From positions 1-39,595 of the forward strand of contig DAOUAE010000036.1 in assembly GCA_034433795.1 (NCBI GenBank): a stretch of 39,595 bases of DNA, in the 5' to 3' direction. Position numbers and translations under genes: made by a program. The stretch is from DAOUAE01 sp034433795. GTDB taxonomy: Bacteria; Chloroflexota; UBA6077; FW602-bin22; DAOUAE01. This document shows, piece by piece, positions 31,334-39,017 of this stretch; within the stretch, counting starts at the first letter, position 1, and each line of letters starts with the position of its first letter. The notes under the pieces were generated by a model. That model was not told where the DNA came from and searched no databases. It saw only the letters and a program-made list of their open reading frames with translations.

Positions 31334-31652
31334 CGGACACCTCCCCGGCCATGGGATCGCGCCGGGCGTGACGGAGAGCGGCCGGATCGGCCCCGGCGAT
31401 GGCCACCAGCGTGACCGCGCGCTCCTCGCCGGGCTCGAAGCGGACGCTCGTCCCGGCCGGGATGTCCAGCCGCATCCCCCGGGCCTGCGCCCGGTCGAAG
31501 ACCAGGGCCGGATTGACCTCGTAGAAGTGAAAGTGCGACCCGACCTGGATCGGCCGGTCGCCGGTGTTTCTGACCACCAGCCGCCGGCGCGGCCGGCCGG
31601 CGTTGAGGGAGATCGGGGTGTCGGCGAGGCGATAGGGGAAGTAGTGGCCCAT
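31305..31652 (-). CDS. ureB: Urease subunit beta
   Basis: The product has 115 residues from the ATG at 31652, chosen for AGGAGG 8 nt upstream rather than the longer frame. Signature IQVGSHFHFYEVN and an RLDIPAGTSVRFEPGEER stretch match UreB. It packs with UreA and UreC in the (alpha-beta-gamma)3 enzyme. The C-terminal codons overlap the ureC start. Confidence 0.97.
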   Translation of the reverse strand: MGHYFPYRLADTPISLNAGRPRRRLVVRNTGDRPIQVGSHFHFYEVNPALVFDRAQARGMRLDIPAGTSVRFEPGEERAVTLVAIAGADPAALRHARRDPMAGEVSDADPAAPVR

Positions 31653-31665
31653 CGCGCCAGACCTC

Positions 31666-31971
31666 CTAGACAATGGGCTGGTGACAGGTCACCAGTTTGG
31701 TGCCGTCGGGGAAGGTCGCCTCGACCTGGACCACCTCCAGCATCTCGGCCACCCCGGGCATCACCTGGTCGCGGGTCACGACCCGGCGCCCCAGGTCCAT
31801 CAGCTCGGCGACGCTGCGCCCCTCGCGCGCCCCCTCCAGGATGGCCTCGGCGATGAGGGCCGTGGCCTCGGCGCCGTTGAGGAGCAGCCCGCGGGCCCGC
31901 CGCCGGCGGGCCAGGTCGGCGACGAGATAGATCAGCAGCTTCTCCTGTTCGCGTGGTGTCAGCCAGAGCAT
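31666..31971 (-). CDS. ureA: Urease subunit gamma
   Basis: The product has 101 residues. Signature LTPREQEKLLIYLVADLA and LNGAEATALIAEAILEGAR are diagnostic of UreA. GAGGGGGG is upstream of the ATG. The gene is 13 nt before ureB and 20 nt after urtE, joining urea uptake to urea breakdown in one transcript. Confidence 0.98.
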   Translation of the reverse strand: MLWLTPREQEKLLIYLVADLARRRRARGLLLNGAEATALIAEAILEGAREGRSVAELMDLGRRVVTRDQVMPGVAEMLEVVQVEATFPDGTKLVTCHQPIV

Positions 31972-31991
31972 CGTCCCCCCTCACCGGTGTG

Positions 31992-32687
31992 TCAGACCGC
32001 CAGATGGGCGTGGACGACCGCCTCGGTCAGCGCCGCGATGGGGCCGTGGGCCACGACCCGCCCCTGGTGCAGGATGTAGTAGGCGTCGGCCACCGCCCGG
32101 GCGAAGTCGAGGAACTGCTCGACCAGCAGCACGGTCACCGCCCGCCGGGCCCGCAGGGCGAGAAGCAGGTCCCGGATCTCGGCCACGATCGACGGCTGGA
32201 TCCCCTCGGTCGGCTCGTCCAGGAGCAGGAGGCGGGGCCGCCGGACCAGGGCCCGGGCCAGGGCCAGCTGCTGCTGCTGGCCCCCGCTCAGCCGCCCGGC
32301 CAGCCGCTCCCGGTGGGCCGCCAGCGCGGGGAAGAGCGCGTACATCTCGGCGACGGCCGCAGGCTCCCGGTGGGAAGCGGCCTCCAGCCCCAGGAGCAGG
32401 TTCTCGTGGACGGTGAGGTAGGGGAAGATCCCCCGCCCCTGGGGGACATAGCCGATCCCGGCCCGGGCCCGGGCCGGAGGAGGCCAGGCGGTCACCTCGA
32501 CCCCCTCCAGCCAGATCCGCCCGGCCCAGGGCCGCAGCACCCCCATCACCGTCTTGAGGAGGGTCGTCTTGCCCGCCCCGTTGCGCCCCATCAGGCAGAC
32601 CACCTGACCGCTCCCGACCATCAGATCGACCCCGGTCAGGACCGGGCTCTCGCCGTAGCCGACGGTCACCCCTTCCAGCCGCAGCAT
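31992..32687 (-). CDS. urtE: Urea ABC importer ATP-binding subunit
   Basis: The product has 231 residues; its ATG overlaps the urtD stop by one base (TGATG). Walker A GRNGAGKTT, signature LSGGQQQQ, Walker B LLLLDEPTEGIQPSIV and the switch His replaced by Gln (LLVEQFLDFA) are typical of UrtE/LivF-type subunits. It works with UrtD to power UrtBC. Confidence 0.93.
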   Translation of the reverse strand: MLRLEGVTVGYGESPVLTGVDLMVGSGQVVCLMGRNGAGKTTLLKTVMGVLRPWAGRIWLEGVEVTAWPPPARARAGIGYVPQGRGIFPYLTVHENLLLGLEAASHREPAAVAEMYALFPALAAHRERLAGRLSGGQQQQLALARALVRRPRLLLLDEPTEGIQPSIVAEIRDLLLALRARRAVTVLLVEQFLDFARAVADAYYILHQGRVVAHGPIAALTEAVVHAHLAV

Positions 32688-33430
32688 CAGTCGCCCTCCC
32701 GGTGGTCCCGTCCGAGGTAGACCTCCCGCACCCGCGGGTCGCTCTGCACCACGGCCAGTGGCCCCTCGCAGAGGACCCGCCCCTGATGCAGGACCGTCAC
32801 CCGCCGCGCGTACTGGCGGACGAACTCCATATCGTGCTCGACGACCAGCACGGTGTGGGCGCCGGCCAGGGCGGTGAGGAGCGCCCCGGTGCGCTCGCGC
32901 TCCTCGTGGGTCATCCCGGCGACCGGCTCGTCGAAGAGCACGACCGCCGGGTCCTGCACCAGGACCATGGCGATCTCCAGCCACTGCTTCTCGCCGTGGG
33001 CCAGCCTCCCCGCCCGGACGCCGGACCGCTCGGCCAGCCCGACCCGCTCCAGGGCCCGCGCGACCCGCGCCGTCAGCGCCCGGTCCCCCCGCCATCCCCC
33101 GCCGGCGGCCCGGCCCAGGGCGGCGACGGCCACGTTCTCCCAGACCGTCAGCGACGGGAAGACCGCCGGGGTCTGGAACTTGCGCCCGACGCCCAGGCGG
33201 GCGATGGCGTGCTCCGGCCGGCGGGTCAGCGCCTGGCCCCGGAAGAGCACCCGTCCGGCGCGGGGGCGGGTCTGGCCGCCGATCACGTCGAGCAGGGTGG
33301 TCTTGCCCGCCCCGTTGGGGCCGATGAGGAAGCGCAGCTCGCCCGCCTCCAGCGTGAAGTCCAGCCCGTCCAGGACGGTGAAGCCGTCGAACTCCACCAC
33401 CAGGCGCTCGCAGACCAGGACCGGCGCCAT
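32687..33430 (-). CDS. urtD: Urea ABC importer ATP-binding subunit
   Basis: The product has 247 residues. Walker A is GPNGAGKTT, followed by GVGRKFQTPAVFPSLTVWENV, the UrtD/LivG hallmark. The signature LAHGEKQWLEIA, with AHGEKQ replacing the classic SGGQ, is typical of UrtD. Walker B is VVLFDEPVAGMTHEERE. It starts 2 nt after the urtC stop, translationally coupled. Confidence 0.94.
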   Translation of the reverse strand: MAPVLVCERLVVEFDGFTVLDGLDFTLEAGELRFLIGPNGAGKTTLLDVIGGQTRPRAGRVLFRGQALTRRPEHAIARLGVGRKFQTPAVFPSLTVWENVAVAALGRAAGGGWRGDRALTARVARALERVGLAERSGVRAGRLAHGEKQWLEIAMVLVQDPAVVLFDEPVAGMTHEERERTGALLTALAGAHTVLVVEHDMEFVRQYARRVTVLHQGRVLCEGPLAVVQSDPRVREVYLGRDHREGD

Positions 33431-33431
33431 C

Positions 33432-34547
33432 TCAAGCCTCCCCCTCGAGCGACGGGAGCGCCTCCCGGGCCGGGCGCTGCGCCCGCGGCAGGCGCGGCAC
33501 CGGCGCCCGCGCCCATCCGCGCGCGGCCACCCGACGCAGGGCGCCGGCCAGGCCCTCCGGGAAGAGGAGCACGCACCCCACGAAGAGCGCCCCCAGGAAG
33601 AACTGCCAGACCTCCGGGAACGATTCGCTCAGCCCGCTCTTGGCGGCGTTGACCAGCACCGCCCCCACGATCGGGCCGCTGAGCGTTCCCCGTCCCCCGA
33701 CCGCCACCCAGATCACCATCTCCAGCGAGGGGACCACCCCGACCAGCGCCGGCGAGATGATCCCGACGTGCAGGACAAAGAGCGCCCCGGCCAGCCCGGC
33801 CATGCCGGCCGAGAGGGCGAAGACCAGGGTCTTGAGCCAGACCACATCGTAGCCCAGGCAGCGCAGACGCCCCTCGTTATCGCGCAGCGCCACCAGCAGC
33901 CAGCCGAGCCGGCTGCCGGTCAGCGCCCGGCAGAAGAGGTAGCAGCCCACCAGGGCCAGGAGGGTGAGGGCATACAGGCCCAGCCGGACCGACGGCGCGG
34001 CCAGGGGCAGGCCCAGCACCGTGCGGAAGTTGGTGATGCCGTTGGTGCCCCCGGTGTAGGGCTGCTGGCCGACCAGCAGGATCGTGGCGATGAGGGCCAG
34101 GGCCTGGGTGATCAGGGCGAAGTAGACCTCGCGCACCCGGCTGCGGAAGGCGAGATACCCCAAAAGACCGGCCAGCCCCATCGGCAGAAGGACGGCCGCC
34201 GGCAAGGCCACCCATGGCTGGCGGAACGGCTCCCACCACCAGGGCAGCGCCCGCAGCCCGCTCCAGGCCATAAAATCGGGAAGATCGCTGCCGGCCGCCT
34301 CCAGTTTCAGGTACATCGCCATGGCGTAGGCCCCCAGCCCGAAGAAGACGCCGTGCCCCAGGCTGAGGAGGCCGGCGTACCCCCAGAGGAGATCCAGGCT
34401 GAGGGCCACGATGGCCCAGGTCAGGAACTTGGCCAGGAGGCTCAGCCGGAAATCGCTCAGCCCCAGCGGCGCCAGCGCCCCCAGCAGCAGGAGGCCGGCG
34501 CTCACCAGCAGCGTTGGGGCCAGCGCCGTCCAGCGGTCAGCCCGCAT
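33432..34547 (-). CDS. urtC: Urea ABC importer permease
   Basis: The product has 371 residues and about ten transmembrane segments. SLDLLWGYAGLLSLGHGVFF, FRSRVREVYFALITQALA and VALRDNEGRLRCLGYDV fit UrtC/LivM permeases. AGGAGGG lies before the ATG. The C-terminal 30 residues are Arg/Pro-rich and face the cytoplasm. Confidence 0.94.
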   Translation of the reverse strand: MRADRWTALAPTLLVSAGLLLLGALAPLGLSDFRLSLLAKFLTWAIVALSLDLLWGYAGLLSLGHGVFFGLGAYAMAMYLKLEAAGSDLPDFMAWSGLRALPWWWEPFRQPWVALPAAVLLPMGLAGLLGYLAFRSRVREVYFALITQALALIATILLVGQQPYTGGTNGITNFRTVLGLPLAAPSVRLGLYALTLLALVGCYLFCRALTGSRLGWLLVALRDNEGRLRCLGYDVVWLKTLVFALSAGMAGLAGALFVLHVGIISPALVGVVPSLEMVIWVAVGGRGTLSGPIVGAVLVNAAKSGLSESFPEVWQFFLGALFVGCVLLFPEGLAGALRRVAARGWARAPVPRLPRAQRPAREALPSLEGEA

Positions 34548-34557
34548 CCCATCCCTC

Positions 34558-35451
34558 CTAACGCGCCCGCACGGCCAGCAGCCCGGCCGGCCGCCACTGC
34601 AGGAAGACGATCACCAGGACGAAGACCAGCGCCTTGCCCAGGGTGGCCGTGCTGCCGAACTCGAACAGGGTGTTCAGACTGCCGACGGTGAGGGCCGCCA
34701 GGGCGGTCCCGAGCAACTGGCCCACCCCGCCGAGGATGACCACCAGAAAGGCGTCGACGATGTAGTAGGTTCCCAGGGTCGGGCCGATCGGCCCCAGCAG
34801 CGTCAGGGCACAGCCCGCCACCCCGGCCAGGCCCGAGCCCAGGGCGAAGGTCAGGGCGTCCACCCGGTCGGTGGGCACCCCCAGGCAGGCCGCCATCTCC
34901 CGGTCCTGCATGACCGCCCGCAGCCGGCGCCCGCCCCGCGTGCGGTACAGGTAGAGAAACAGCGCTCCCAGGCAGAGCAGCACCAGCCCGAGGATGAACA
35001 GGCGCTTGGCCGAGAGCAGGACCCCGGGGAGAACGGCCAGGCCGCCGTTCAGCCAGGCCGGGCTGGTCACCTGGACGTTGGGGGCGCCGAAGAGCGAGCG
35101 GGCCGCCTGCTGGAGCACGAGCCCCACCCCCCAGGTCGCCAGGAGGGTGTCGAGCGGCCGGTGGACCAGGTGGCGGAGCACCAGCCGCTCCAGTCCGGCC
35201 CCCAGGAGGGCCGTCGTCAGGAAGGCCAGGGGCAGAGCGGCCACGAAGTAGAGGCCCAGGGCCGGCCCGCCGAGCGGGGCGAAGAGCGGCTGGAGGACGT
35301 AGACGGTGTAGGCGCCCAGCATCATGAACTCGCCGTGGGCCATGTTGATGACGCGCATCAGCCCGAAGGAGAGGGCCAGGCCCAGGGCGATGAGGAGCAG
35401 AATCGAACTCAGGCTCAGGGCGTTGAAGGCCTGCAGCAGCACGATCTCCAC
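34558..35451 (-). CDS. urtB: Urea ABC importer permease
   Basis: The product has 297 residues from a GTG at 35451 with GGAGG 7 nt upstream. The motif GLMRVINMAHGEFMMLGAY is the family hallmark of UrtB/LivH, and QDREMAACLGVPTDRVDALT is the ATPase-contact loop. It lacks the long N-terminal extension found in some UrtB proteins. The next gene starts 10 nt later. Confidence 0.94.
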   Translation of the reverse strand: MEIVLLQAFNALSLSSILLLIALGLALSFGLMRVINMAHGEFMMLGAYTVYVLQPLFAPLGGPALGLYFVAALPLAFLTTALLGAGLERLVLRHLVHRPLDTLLATWGVGLVLQQAARSLFGAPNVQVTSPAWLNGGLAVLPGVLLSAKRLFILGLVLLCLGALFLYLYRTRGGRRLRAVMQDREMAACLGVPTDRVDALTFALGSGLAGVAGCALTLLGPIGPTLGTYYIVDAFLVVILGGVGQLLGTALAALTVGSLNTLFEFGSTATLGKALVFVLVIVFLQWRPAGLLAVRAR

Positions 35452-35532
35452 CGGTCGACCTCCGAACGATGTGCCGGGATATCCGGCGACGTCGCCGGCC
35501 GCCGGGCGCCCTTGCCCGGCCGTCCCGAGCCC

Positions 35533-36819
35533 TCAGCGCCCCTTCTTGAGGGCGGCGGCCCAGGCATACCTCTCCAGGAAGGGGTCGGGCTCGACCGCGC
35601 TCCCCGTGCTCCAGATCTCGTCGAACTGGCCGTCGGGCCGGACCCGTCCGATCCGCACCGGCTTCCAGAGGTGCTGATTCTTCTCGTGCACCTTGACCGT
35701 ACCCTCGGGGGCCGCGAACTCCAGGTTGCGGGCGGCCTCGCGGACCCGGGCGACCTCGGTCGCGCCGGCCCTCTCGACGGCCCGGGCCCAGAGGTAGACG
35801 CCGAGATAGCCGGCCTCGATCGGGTCGTCGGTGACGCGGCCCTCGCCGTAGCGGCGCTTGTAGGCGGCCACGAACCGCTTGTTCTCCGGCGTGTCGGTCG
35901 TCTGGAAGTAGTTCCAGGCCGCCAGATGCCCGACCATCACCTCCGGGCCGATGCCCCGCACCTCCTCCTCGGCGATGCTGACCGAAAGAGTCAGGAGCCG
36001 GTCGGCCGTCAGGCCGGCGTCTCGCAGCTGCTTGAAGAAGGCCACATTGGAGTCGCCGTTTAAGGTGTTGAAGACGACGTCCGGCCGGGCCGTTTTGATC
36101 TTGGTGATGACCGTGCTGTAGTCGGTGTGGCCAAGCGGCGTGTACTCCTCGCCGACCACCACCCCGCCCGCGGCGGCCAGCTGGGCCTTGATGATCTCGT
36201 TGGCCGTCCGGGGGAAGACGTAGTCGGAGCCCAGAAGGTAGAACCGGGTCCGCCCCTCTTTGAGCAGCCACTCCACCGCCGGGACGATCTGCTGGTTGGG
36301 GGCGGCGCCGGTGTAGAAGATGTTCGGCGAGGCCTCCAGCCCCTCGTACTGCACCGGATACCAGAGCAGACCGTTCAACTGCTCGAAGACCGGCAGCACC
36401 GCCTTGCGGCTGGCCGAGGTCCAGCAGCCGAAGACGGTGGCCACCTTATCCTGCTGCAGGAGTTTGCGGGCCTTCTCGGCGAAGGTCGGCCAGTCCGAGG
36501 CACCGTCCTCGACGATGGGCTCGAGCTTCTGCCCCAGCACGCCGCCGGCGGCGTTGATCTCCTCGATGGCCAGCATCTCGGCGTCCTTGACCGAGGTCTC
36601 GCTGATCGACATCGTGCCGCTGAGCGAGTGGAGGATGCCCACCTTGATGACGCCCGCCGCCCCCGGGGCCGGGCCGGCCCTGGCGACCGGCGTGGGCGTC
36701 GCCGGCAGGGGAGTGGGCGTGGCCGGGGGCGGAGCGCACCCGCCCACCGCCGCCAGCCAGGCGGCGCTCAGACCGAAGGTCCCGACCAGAAACGAGCGTC
36801 GTGACAACCGCGCAGGCAT
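35533..36819 (-). CDS. urtA: Urea ABC importer binding protein (Tat-type lipoprotein)
   Basis: The product has 428 residues from the ATG at 36819, which has GGAAGGAG 6 nt upstream (the frame extends to 36879). The N-terminus has twin arginines (LSRRSFLVGTFG) and a lipobox ending at Cys28 (VGGC), then a Pro/Thr linker. The mature protein is a branched-chain-amino-acid/urea type binding protein: KVGILHSLSGTMSISE at the start, KLEPIVEDGASDWPTFAEKA, and FGCWTSASRKAVLPVFE and LLWYPVQYEGLEASPN, all strongly UrtA-like. It is first in the urea cluster, 81 nt ahead of urtB, and heads a leader with two hairpins. Confidence 0.95.
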   Translation of the reverse strand: MPARLSRRSFLVGTFGLSAAWLAAVGGCAPPPATPTPLPATPTPVARAGPAPGAAGVIKVGILHSLSGTMSISETSVKDAEMLAIEEINAAGGVLGQKLEPIVEDGASDWPTFAEKARKLLQQDKVATVFGCWTSASRKAVLPVFEQLNGLLWYPVQYEGLEASPNIFYTGAAPNQQIVPAVEWLLKEGRTRFYLLGSDYVFPRTANEIIKAQLAAAGGVVVGEEYTPLGHTDYSTVITKIKTARPDVVFNTLNGDSNVAFFKQLRDAGLTADRLLTLSVSIAEEEVRGIGPEVMVGHLAAWNYFQTTDTPENKRFVAAYKRRYGEGRVTDDPIEAGYLGVYLWARAVERAGATEVARVREAARNLEFAAPEGTVKVHEKNQHLWKPVRIGRVRPDGQFDEIWSTGSAVEPDPFLERYAWAAALKKGR

Positions 36820-36849
36820 CGTGCCTCTCCTTCCGTAGGCGGTGATCGC

Positions 36850-36920
36850 GGCCGGTCTCGCACCGGCCTCGGTGGGCATTCTAGAGAGGAGGGCGGCCCG
36901 GCCTCATCGGCCGGGCCGCC
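36850..36920 (-). promoter_or_regulatory. Two tandem hairpins in the urtA leader
   Basis: GGCCGGT (36850-36856) pairs with ACCGGCC (36862-36868) around a 5-nt loop, and a perfect 12-bp stem pairs 36892-36903 (GGCGGCCCGGCC) with 36909-36920 (GGCCGGGCCGCC) around TCATC. On the urtA strand they lie 30-100 nt before the ATG. Neither is followed by a U-run on either strand, so they are not simple terminators. They could control leader folding or be a protein-binding site. Confidence 0.45.
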
Positions 36921-37010
36921 AGAAGATCTCAACCACGCTGATTGAGCGGCGCGCCCAGCACCAGGCGGGCCCTCGGGCGGGCTGCGCAAGGCGGACGGAG
37001 ACGATCCTGG

Positions 37011-37033
37011 ACGACCGGCCCAAACGACCGGCC
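37011..37033. repeat. Direct repeat of 10 nt, 13-nt period
   Basis: ACGACCGGCC occurs at 37011-37020 and again at 37024-37033, separated by CAA. A pair at this spacing roughly 200 nt before urtA resembles a transcription-factor site. Chance duplication is possible in GC-rich DNA. Confidence 0.35.
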
Positions 37034-37309
37034 TCAGGGGTGTACGAGGAGCCGCACGGCTAGCCTCCTGAGAGCAATCGGGTCATGGCCACGGAGACGA
37101 AGGCTTTCATCGTCGCCGGCCGAGACGCGTCCCCTTTGGCCAGCGCCGGTTCAGGCTACTACCCTAGACGATCGCTTTCTCAGCTATGAACCGAAACGGG
37201 CGCTTCGGGAGGGAGATCATGGGTCAAAATCTGGTGACCGGGATGGCGCCGCGTGCCACGACGCCCACGAGCCATCCACGCGCTGCCGCCCATCTGGCGC
37301 GTCCCCACT

Positions 37310-37520
37310 CCCCTTCGGGCCGAGGTCGATCCGCCCCCGCGCACCGGCCAGCCGCGCGCGGCCGGGAAGGCGCCTATCTACCGCCGCAGGGCCATGCTGG
37401 GCAGCGACGGCGCGGCGCTGGGCGGAGTGGCCCGGGGCCCGGCCGCCGGCGCCAGGGGCACGGTGCGTGTGGGGGACGCGGTGGGCCTCCACCCGGGCGG
37501 TCGCCTCAAACCGGACGCGA
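37310..37520 (+). pseudogene. Possible MOSC-domain remnant
   Basis: In one plus-strand frame the peptide EVDPPPRTGQP is followed about 45 residues later by GGVARGPAAGARGTVRVGDAVGLH. MOSC (molybdenum-cofactor sulfurase C-terminal) domains end with a pattern of the type TVDPxTG and then GxYAxVxxxGTVRVGDxV. The order and spacing agree, but the flanking sequence does not and no start is evident, so only a fragment could remain. Weak call. Confidence 0.25.
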
Positions 37521-38191
37521 CGCTGGGGGCGCGGGAGCCGCCGTGCACGATTGCAGGCCGCTCGTCCAGACCATCAACGTCCTTCTGGGCGAGCGGCCGC
37601 GCCGCCGCGGCGCACGGCCGCACCCCCCACCTCCGCCGTCTCGGGGAGGAGAGGCTGGTGGAGCCGGGCGGGAGGCGCTATGGCGCGCGCCGAGGCCGTC
37701 GAACGGACGCGGGCGTGGCTCCTCTCGCGCGATTCTGGGGCGCTACGACACGAAGGCCTCCAATGACCTCGCCCGGCTCACGCGTGCGCGCCCCTTGGGC
37801 ATTGTCGTGTCCGCCGATTCTTTAGGGACGTTTCCAAGGCCGCATGGCGGCCCCGGTCGGCAGAGTGTCCCACGCCGGCAGTCGGCGGCCGGTGAAGAGC
37901 ATGGTTTGAGAACCGTCCACCGGGCCGGTGTGAGATAACGGTGTGGAACGGAGCCTGGCCTCTGCGGAGAGGACCAGTGTAGAGGCCCCAAGCGGGCCGC
38001 CTCGCCCCAGCGTCCCGGCAGGGCCGGCTTCTGCTTATGCTGGCACGGGCATTCGGGCCACCCCCGACCCGGCGCTTCTCCGGATTCGACCGGTGCAGAG
38101 GCTCTCACCGAGCGGCCGGACCGGCCCCAATCGCCCAGGTGTCCACCCTGCCGGGATGCCCGACTCCTCAGCAGGGCCCCACTGGGTGAGG

Positions 38192-38197
38192 TAAAAT
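38192..38197 (+). promoter_or_regulatory. -10-like box before the mntA-hepT pair
   Basis: TAAAAT (38192-38197) stands out in otherwise GC-rich DNA, 57 nt before the GTG at 38255. No good -35 is visible 17 nt upstream (CAGCAG). It is the only AT-rich -10 candidate in front of the toxin-antitoxin pair. Confidence 0.35.
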
Positions 38198-38254
38198 TGG
38201 GGTGAAGCCAGAAAGACCCGTGGGCCGCCTGAGCCCGGTCGTGGATGGGAAAGC

Positions 38255-38554
38255 GTGGCCGCGATAACCCGTGAGGAGATCCTCCAAAGGCTCAAAGCGC
38301 ACCGAGACAGACTCACCCAGATGGGGGTTTGCTCCATCGCCCTTTTTGGTTCCGCCGCCCGTGGGGAGCTGGGACCTGAAAGTGACATCGACCTGCTGGT
38401 GGAGTTCGAAAAAGCCCCCGGCTTCGATGGGTACATGGCCGTGAAACTCTATCTGGAATCCCTGCTCGGCCGGAAGGTCGACCTGGTGATGAAGGGTGCC
38501 CTCAGACCGTGGGCCCGGGAAGTGGTCGAGAAGCAGGCTATCGATGTCCCGTGA
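38255..38554 (+). CDS. mntA: MntA-type minimal nucleotidyltransferase (antitoxin)
   Basis: The product has 99 residues from a GTG at 38255, with GGGAA upstream. The nucleotidyltransferase signature is clear: SIALFGSAARGELGPESDID, with Gly32-Ser33 and the metal-binding Asp44 and Asp46. MntA proteins of this family transfer AMP to a Tyr of the HEPN partner and so neutralise it. The end overlaps the start of the HEPN gene by 11 nt (38544-38554), the usual gene order for the pair. The protein seems complete. Confidence 0.9.
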   Translation: MAAITREEILQRLKAHRDRLTQMGVCSIALFGSAARGELGPESDIDLLVEFEKAPGFDGYMAVKLYLESLLGRKVDLVMKGALRPWAREVVEKQAIDVP

Positions 38555-39017
38555 CTGGCGGCTGTTTCTCCAGGACATCGTTGATGCCGGCGAAAAGATC
38601 CAGCGCTACACCAGGGGCCTGGATTTTTCGGATTTCGTGGCCAATGAGCTCGTCTTTGACGCTGTTGTGCGCAACCTGGAGGTCATCGGCGAGGCGGCCA
38701 AAAAAGTGCCCGAAGATATCCGCCGGCGCCATCCTGAGGTGGAATGGCGGTCCATCGCCGGGCTGCGGGATATTCTGGCCCACGCCTACTTCGCCATCGA
38801 TAACCCGACCCTGTGGGACATCGTTCGGCGGCGGATCCCGTTCTGCAACGCATCGTCATTTCTTTCACCGTCATGGGCGAACAAAATGACCGGTTGCTTC
38901 CTGCTTCCTCGACCCGTAGCTCGTAGACCGGCTTTTCGCCGGTCCGCCGCCAGAGGGATCTCCACAGGGAGAAGGTCTCCACCGGAGACCTTCTCCTTCC
39001 CGGGGAACTCCCGGTAG
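38544..39017 (+). CDS. hepT: HepT-type HEPN toxin, 3' end replaced by an insertion
   Basis: The ATG at 38544 overlaps the mntA end. The first 99 residues are a good DUF86/HepT protein: SRDWRLFLQDIVDAGEKIQR, then VVRNLEVIGEAAKKVP, and the catalytic RNase motif Arg75-x4-His80-x-Tyr82 (GLRDILAHAYF). HepT is an RNase toxin held inactive by AMP added to a Tyr near this motif. After RRRIP (residue 99, about 38840) the sequence no longer resembles the family and continues as FCNASSFLSPSWANKM and so on, which is antisense of the tnpB gene, to a stop at 39017. The normal C-terminal helix is therefore missing. The active motif itself is intact, so whether the fusion still works is open. Confidence 0.8.
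   Translation: MSRDWRLFLQDIVDAGEKIQRYTRGLDFSDFVANELVFDAVVRNLEVIGEAAKKVPEDIRRRHPEVEWRSIAGLRDILAHAYFAIDNPTLWDIVRRRIPFCNASSFLSPSWANKMTGCFLLPRPVARRPAFRRSAARGISTGRRSPPETFSFPGNSR

Larger units (their letters stand above)
36820..38254. other. Long, mostly gene-free region upstream of urtA
   Basis: About 1.4 kb between the urtA start and the mntA-like gene. Open frames here are Pro/Arg/Gly-rich, change frame often and match nothing I recognise, apart from a short MOSC-like stretch near 37.3-37.5 kb. The part nearest urtA holds the leader hairpins and the direct repeat. The far end (about 37.85-38.19 kb) has an open frame reading VERSLASAERTSVEAPS on the plus strand, faintly like the tails of TnpB proteins. 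The region is best seen as decayed accessory DNA next to a mobile element. Confidence 0.6.

Noticed and set aside
36820..37200. Guanidine-I (ykkC) riboswitch in the urtA leader
   Set aside because: A CTAGGG-like piece is present on the minus strand, but the conserved partner segments that follow in the consensus are not. I could not build the fold.
37680..37766. 28-codon frame starting MARAEAVERTRAWLL
   Set aside because: It has a plausible ribosome site but is tiny, and the resemblance to the start of FMN-binding pyridoxamine-oxidase-like proteins is too weak to use.
37186..37938. 250-codon open frame in the region before mntA
   Set aside because: Composition is Arg/Gly/Pro-rich without domain features, and competing frames are equally open. 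Only a short MOSC-like stretch in another frame drew attention.
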